Of a stretch of 64,000 bases of DNA, positions 62,073 through 64,000 are shown piece after piece (positions within the stretch are counted from its first letter, which is position 1; each line of letters opens with the position of its first letter). The stretch lies in the NCBI GenBank assembly GCA_026004735.1, contig BPJS01000001.1, positions 62,001 to 126,000 of the forward strand, in the 5' to 3' direction. This DNA comes from Isosphaeraceae bacterium. GTDB taxonomy: Bacteria > Planctomycetota > Planctomycetia > Isosphaerales > Isosphaeraceae. The notes beneath the pieces were generated by a model that was not told the origin of the DNA, did not search any database, and saw nothing but the letters and a program-made list of their open reading frames with translations. Position numbers and translations under genes: made by a program.

Positions 62073-62101
62073 TTGACCGACGGCGTTACCTCCGTTACGA
62101 T
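62073..62101 (+). promoter_or_regulatory. Predicted sigma70-type promoter of feoAB
   Basis: TTGACC (62073-62078), a 17-base spacer, TACGAT (62096-62101). Transcription would start near 62108, directly before the Fur-box-like repeat. The spacing is exact and both boxes are one or two changes from consensus. Confidence 0.65.
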
Positions 62102-62110
62102 TTCTTCACG

Positions 62111-62127
62111 TTGAGAATGAGTCTCAA
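62111..62127 (+). promoter_or_regulatory. Fur-box-like inverted repeat controlling feoAB
   Basis: TTGAGAATGAGTCTCAA is an 8-1-8 inverted repeat with seven of eight arm positions complementary. Its core TGAGAAT-G-AGTCTCA differs by one base from the 7-1-7 Fur motif TGAGAATnATTCTCA. It overlaps the predicted start of transcription, where a bound repressor would block RNA polymerase under iron-replete conditions. Confidence 0.7.
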
Positions 62128-62164
62128 ATCGCGCCCGCCTTCCTTGCCCTCGGAGTTTGCCCGC

Positions 62165-62446
62165 ATGACTGAGCTTCCTCTGCGAGCGCTTCGTGCCGGG
62201 GATCGGGCCTGGGTTGAACGGGTGGCTGCGGGCGGTTCTCTGGTGCGGCGGCTTCGGGAGATGGGACTTCACCAGGGGGCTGAGGTGCGGATGGTCCGTC
62301 CGGGCAGTCCTTGCATTATCCACCTCGACGGCCAGACGCTCTGCTTTCGGGCCGCCGAACTCGACGCCATCCTGGTTCGGCCGGCTCCCGCTTCGGCCCC
62401 GTCGCGGGAGGCTCGACCCCAGCCCGCCGAGATCGACTCCCCATGA
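62165..62446 (+). CDS. feoA: Ferrous iron transport protein A
   Basis: 93 residues from ATG 62165 (MTELPLRALRAGDRAWVERV); an upstream open frame from 62111 would run through the operator. SH3-like fold with the family pattern RLREMGLHQGAEVRMVRPGS and LDGQTLCFRAAELDAILVR. A Pro/Ala-rich tail of ~20 residues is added. FeoA is cytoplasmic and needed for FeoB-mediated Fe(II) import. The stop overlaps the feoB start (ATGA), giving translational coupling. Its length is slightly above the usual ~75-80. Confidence 0.93.
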   Translation: MTELPLRALRAGDRAWVERVAAGGSLVRRLREMGLHQGAEVRMVRPGSPCIIHLDGQTLCFRAAELDAILVRPAPASAPSREARPQPAEIDSP

Positions 62447-64000
62447 CCACGCTGGCGGCCGAGTCCCGCGTTCGCACCGTCGCCCTGGTCGGCAATCCCA
62501 ACACCGGCAAATCGACGCTCTTTACCGCGCTGTCCGGCATCCACCAACGCGTCGGCAACTACCCGGGCGTTACGGTCGAGAAGAAGCTCGGCTCGTTTCA
62601 CCATGCCGGCCGCCGCTGGCTACTGCTCGACCTGCCCGGCACCTATAGCCTGGCGCCCCGTTCGCCCGATGAACTGGTTGCCGTCGACGTCCTGCTCGGC
62701 CGCCGCGCCGACACCCCTCCGCCCGACGTCATCCTGGCCGTCGTCGATGCCTCCAACCTCCGCCGCAATCTCTATCTGTTGAGCCAACTGCTCGAGTTGG
62801 GCCGGCCGGTCGTCGTTGCCCTGACCATGAACGACGTCGCTCGGGGCCGCGGCCTGGCCGTGGACGTCGAGGGGCTGGCGGCCCGGCTCGGCGTCCCGGT
62901 CGTCCCGGTTCAGGCCCGGTCCGGGCAGGGTCTGGAACGCCTCCGCCAAATCCTGGCTGCCGCCGCCGACGCTCCTCCGCCCGCGCCTCTCAACCCATTC
63001 CCGGAGTCGTTCCGCCGCGAAGCCGCCTCCCTGGCCGACACCCTCCACCTGCCTCCGTTCCTCGCCGAACGCCTGCTGCTCGACGCCGACGGTTTTCTGG
63101 CCCATCGTCTCCTAGACCAGCCCAACGCCCGCACGGCCCTTCAGGATGCCCGCGACCGCCTCGCCGCCGCCGGCTTCGCCGCTGCCGACTTCGAGGCCGA
63201 GGTCCGCCACGACTGGGCCGGACGCCTGGCCGCCGCCGTTGTCGACCCCTCTCAGGCCCGCCCCGTGACCGCCTCGGATCGGATCGACCGCCTGCTGACC
63301 CACCCGGTCGCCGGTACCGCCATCCTGGCCCTGATCCTTTTGCTGCTTTTTCAGGCTGTCTTCTCCTGGGCGCAGGCCCCGATGGAGGCGATCGAGTCGA
63401 CCGTCGCTGCCCTAGCCGGCCTGGTCGAATCCCACCTCCCCGACGGCGCCCTCCGCAGCCTGCTGGCCGAGGGCGTCCTGGGCGGTATCGGCGCGGTGAT
63501 CGTCTTCCTGCCCCAGATCCTGATCCTCTTTTTCTTCCTCGGTCTGCTCGAAGACTGCGGCTACCTGGCCCGGGCCGCCTACCTGATGGATTACTGGATG
63601 GCCAAGGTCGGCCTCTCCGGCAAATCGTTCATCCCCTTGCTCTCCTCGTTCGCCTGCGCCATCCCCGGCATCATGGCCACGCGGGTCATCGAAGACCGCC
63701 GCGACCGCCTCACGACGATTCTGATCGCCCCCCTGATGAGCTGCAGCGCCCGCCTGCCGGTCTACACCTTGCTGATCGCCGCCTTCGTGCCCGATCGCCG
63801 CATTTGGGGCATCTTCGGCGCCCAGGGGCTGACCTTGCTGGCCATGTATCTGGTCGGCATCGCCGCCGCGGCCGTCGTCGCCCTGCTGCTTAAGCGCACC
63901 GCGCTCCGCGGCGACGCCCCCGCCTTCGTCCTCGAGCTGCCCAGCTACAAATGGCCCGCCTGGCGCGTGGTCGCCTGGCGGATGCTCGAGCGCGGCTGGG
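62443..64000 (+). CDS. feoB: Ferrous iron transporter B (3' truncated by the window edge)
   Basis: At least 519 residues, from ATG 62443. G protein domain: G1 GNPNTGKST (17-25), G2 PGVTVEKK, G3 DLPGTY (63-68) and G4 TMND (128-131), where Thr replaces the usual Asn of NMxD. The insertion helical domain follows (~165-270). Membrane part: VFSWAQAPMEAIESTVAALA, GGIGAVIVFLPQILILFFFL, EDCGYLARAAYLMDYWMAKV, and the gate motif LLSSFACAIPGIMATR with its conserved Cys. Imports Fe(II) across the inner membrane at the expense of GTP. The second gate and the C-terminus lie outside the window. Confidence 0.96.
   Translation, partial: MTTLAAESRVRTVALVGNPNTGKSTLFTALSGIHQRVGNYPGVTVEKKLGSFHHAGRRWLLLDLPGTYSLAPRSPDELVAVDVLLGRRADTPPPDVILAVVDASNLRRNLYLLSQLLELGRPVVVALTMNDVARGRGLAVDVEGLAARLGVPVVPVQARSGQGLERLRQILAAAADAPPPAPLNPFPESFRREAASLADTLHLPPFLAERLLLDADGFLAHRLLDQPNARTALQDARDRLAAAGFAAADFEAEVRHDWAGRLAAAVVDPSQARPVTASDRIDRLLTHPVAGTAILALILLLLFQAVFSWAQAPMEAIESTVAALAGLVESHLPDGALRSLLAEGVLGGIGAVIVFLPQILILFFFLGLLEDCGYLARAAYLMDYWMAKVGLSGKSFIPLLSSFACAIPGIMATRVIEDRRDRLTTILIAPLMSCSARLPVYTLLIAAFVPDRRIWGIFGAQGLTLLAMYLVGIAAAAVVALLLKRTALRGDAPAFVLELPSYKWPAWRVVAWRMLERGW

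Noticed and set aside
1..64000. tRNA or rRNA genes
   Set aside because: No T-arm-like sequence with cloverleaf context or conserved rRNA stretch was found by eye. A tRNAscan-SE run would settle this.

Overview
The window is high-GC DNA from a member of the Planctomycetota, most likely in or near the Isosphaerales (family-level placement is a guess). The evidence is a set of planctomycete hallmark families: two PVC-type CxxCH haem proteins with HEAT-like repeats, two proteins with the N-terminal LEPR/LEDR 'planctomycete extracellular' motif, a CRTAC1/ASPIC-UnbV FG-GAP protein, two large Ser/Thr kinases with TPR tails, and a ribosomal supercluster with wide spacers. No rRNA, tRNA, transposase, prophage or CRISPR array was seen.

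Layout. 1-10.1 kb: the end of an unknown gene, a secreted FG-GAP/ASPIC-UnbV protein, a convergent Ser/Thr kinase-TPR protein, a divergent HD-GYP phosphohydrolase, then a four-gene minus-strand cluster (membrane protein, CpsD/ParA-like ATPase, ExeA-like AAA ATPase, zinc-ribbon membrane protein) that resembles the ATPase core of exopolysaccharide/exosortase loci. 10.3-18.8 kb: a secreted cysteine-active-site protein (possible transglutaminase-elicitor fold), a small secreted Ala/Pro/Lys repeat protein, a MerR-B12-binding regulator, a matrixin metalloprotease and a second LEPR-motif surface protein. 18.98-27.8 kb: a plus-strand run with two PVC haem dehydrogenase-like proteins, a zinc-ribbon/DUF2905 membrane protein, a PIG-L deacetylase homologue and two metallophosphoesterases.

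27.9-49.2 kb (minus strand) is the S10-spc-alpha supercluster in the order rpsJ rplC rplD rplW rplB rpsS rplV rpsC rplP rpmC rpsQ rplN rplX rplE rpsN rpsH rplF rplR rpsE rplO secY map, then rpmJ rpsM rpsK rpsD rpoA rplQ. A divergent fusA lies just upstream, separated from rpsJ by a good sigma70-type promoter. rpmD, adk, infA, tuf, rpsL and rpsG are not at their usual places. A sulfotransferase-like gene on the plus strand sits where adk/infA would be expected and splits the cluster into two transcripts, each with its own predicted promoter.

49.4-62 kb: a small zinc-ribbon protein, a secreted DUF4832-like protein next to a second Ser/Thr kinase-TPR, an M16 peptidase, and a tandem pair of paralogous membrane-anchored von Willebrand A proteins. 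The window ends in feoA-feoB (ferrous iron uptake; feoB runs off the edge), preceded by a well-spaced sigma70-type promoter and a near-perfect Fur-box-like inverted repeat.

All calls are from reading the sequence and from family knowledge. No database search was run.
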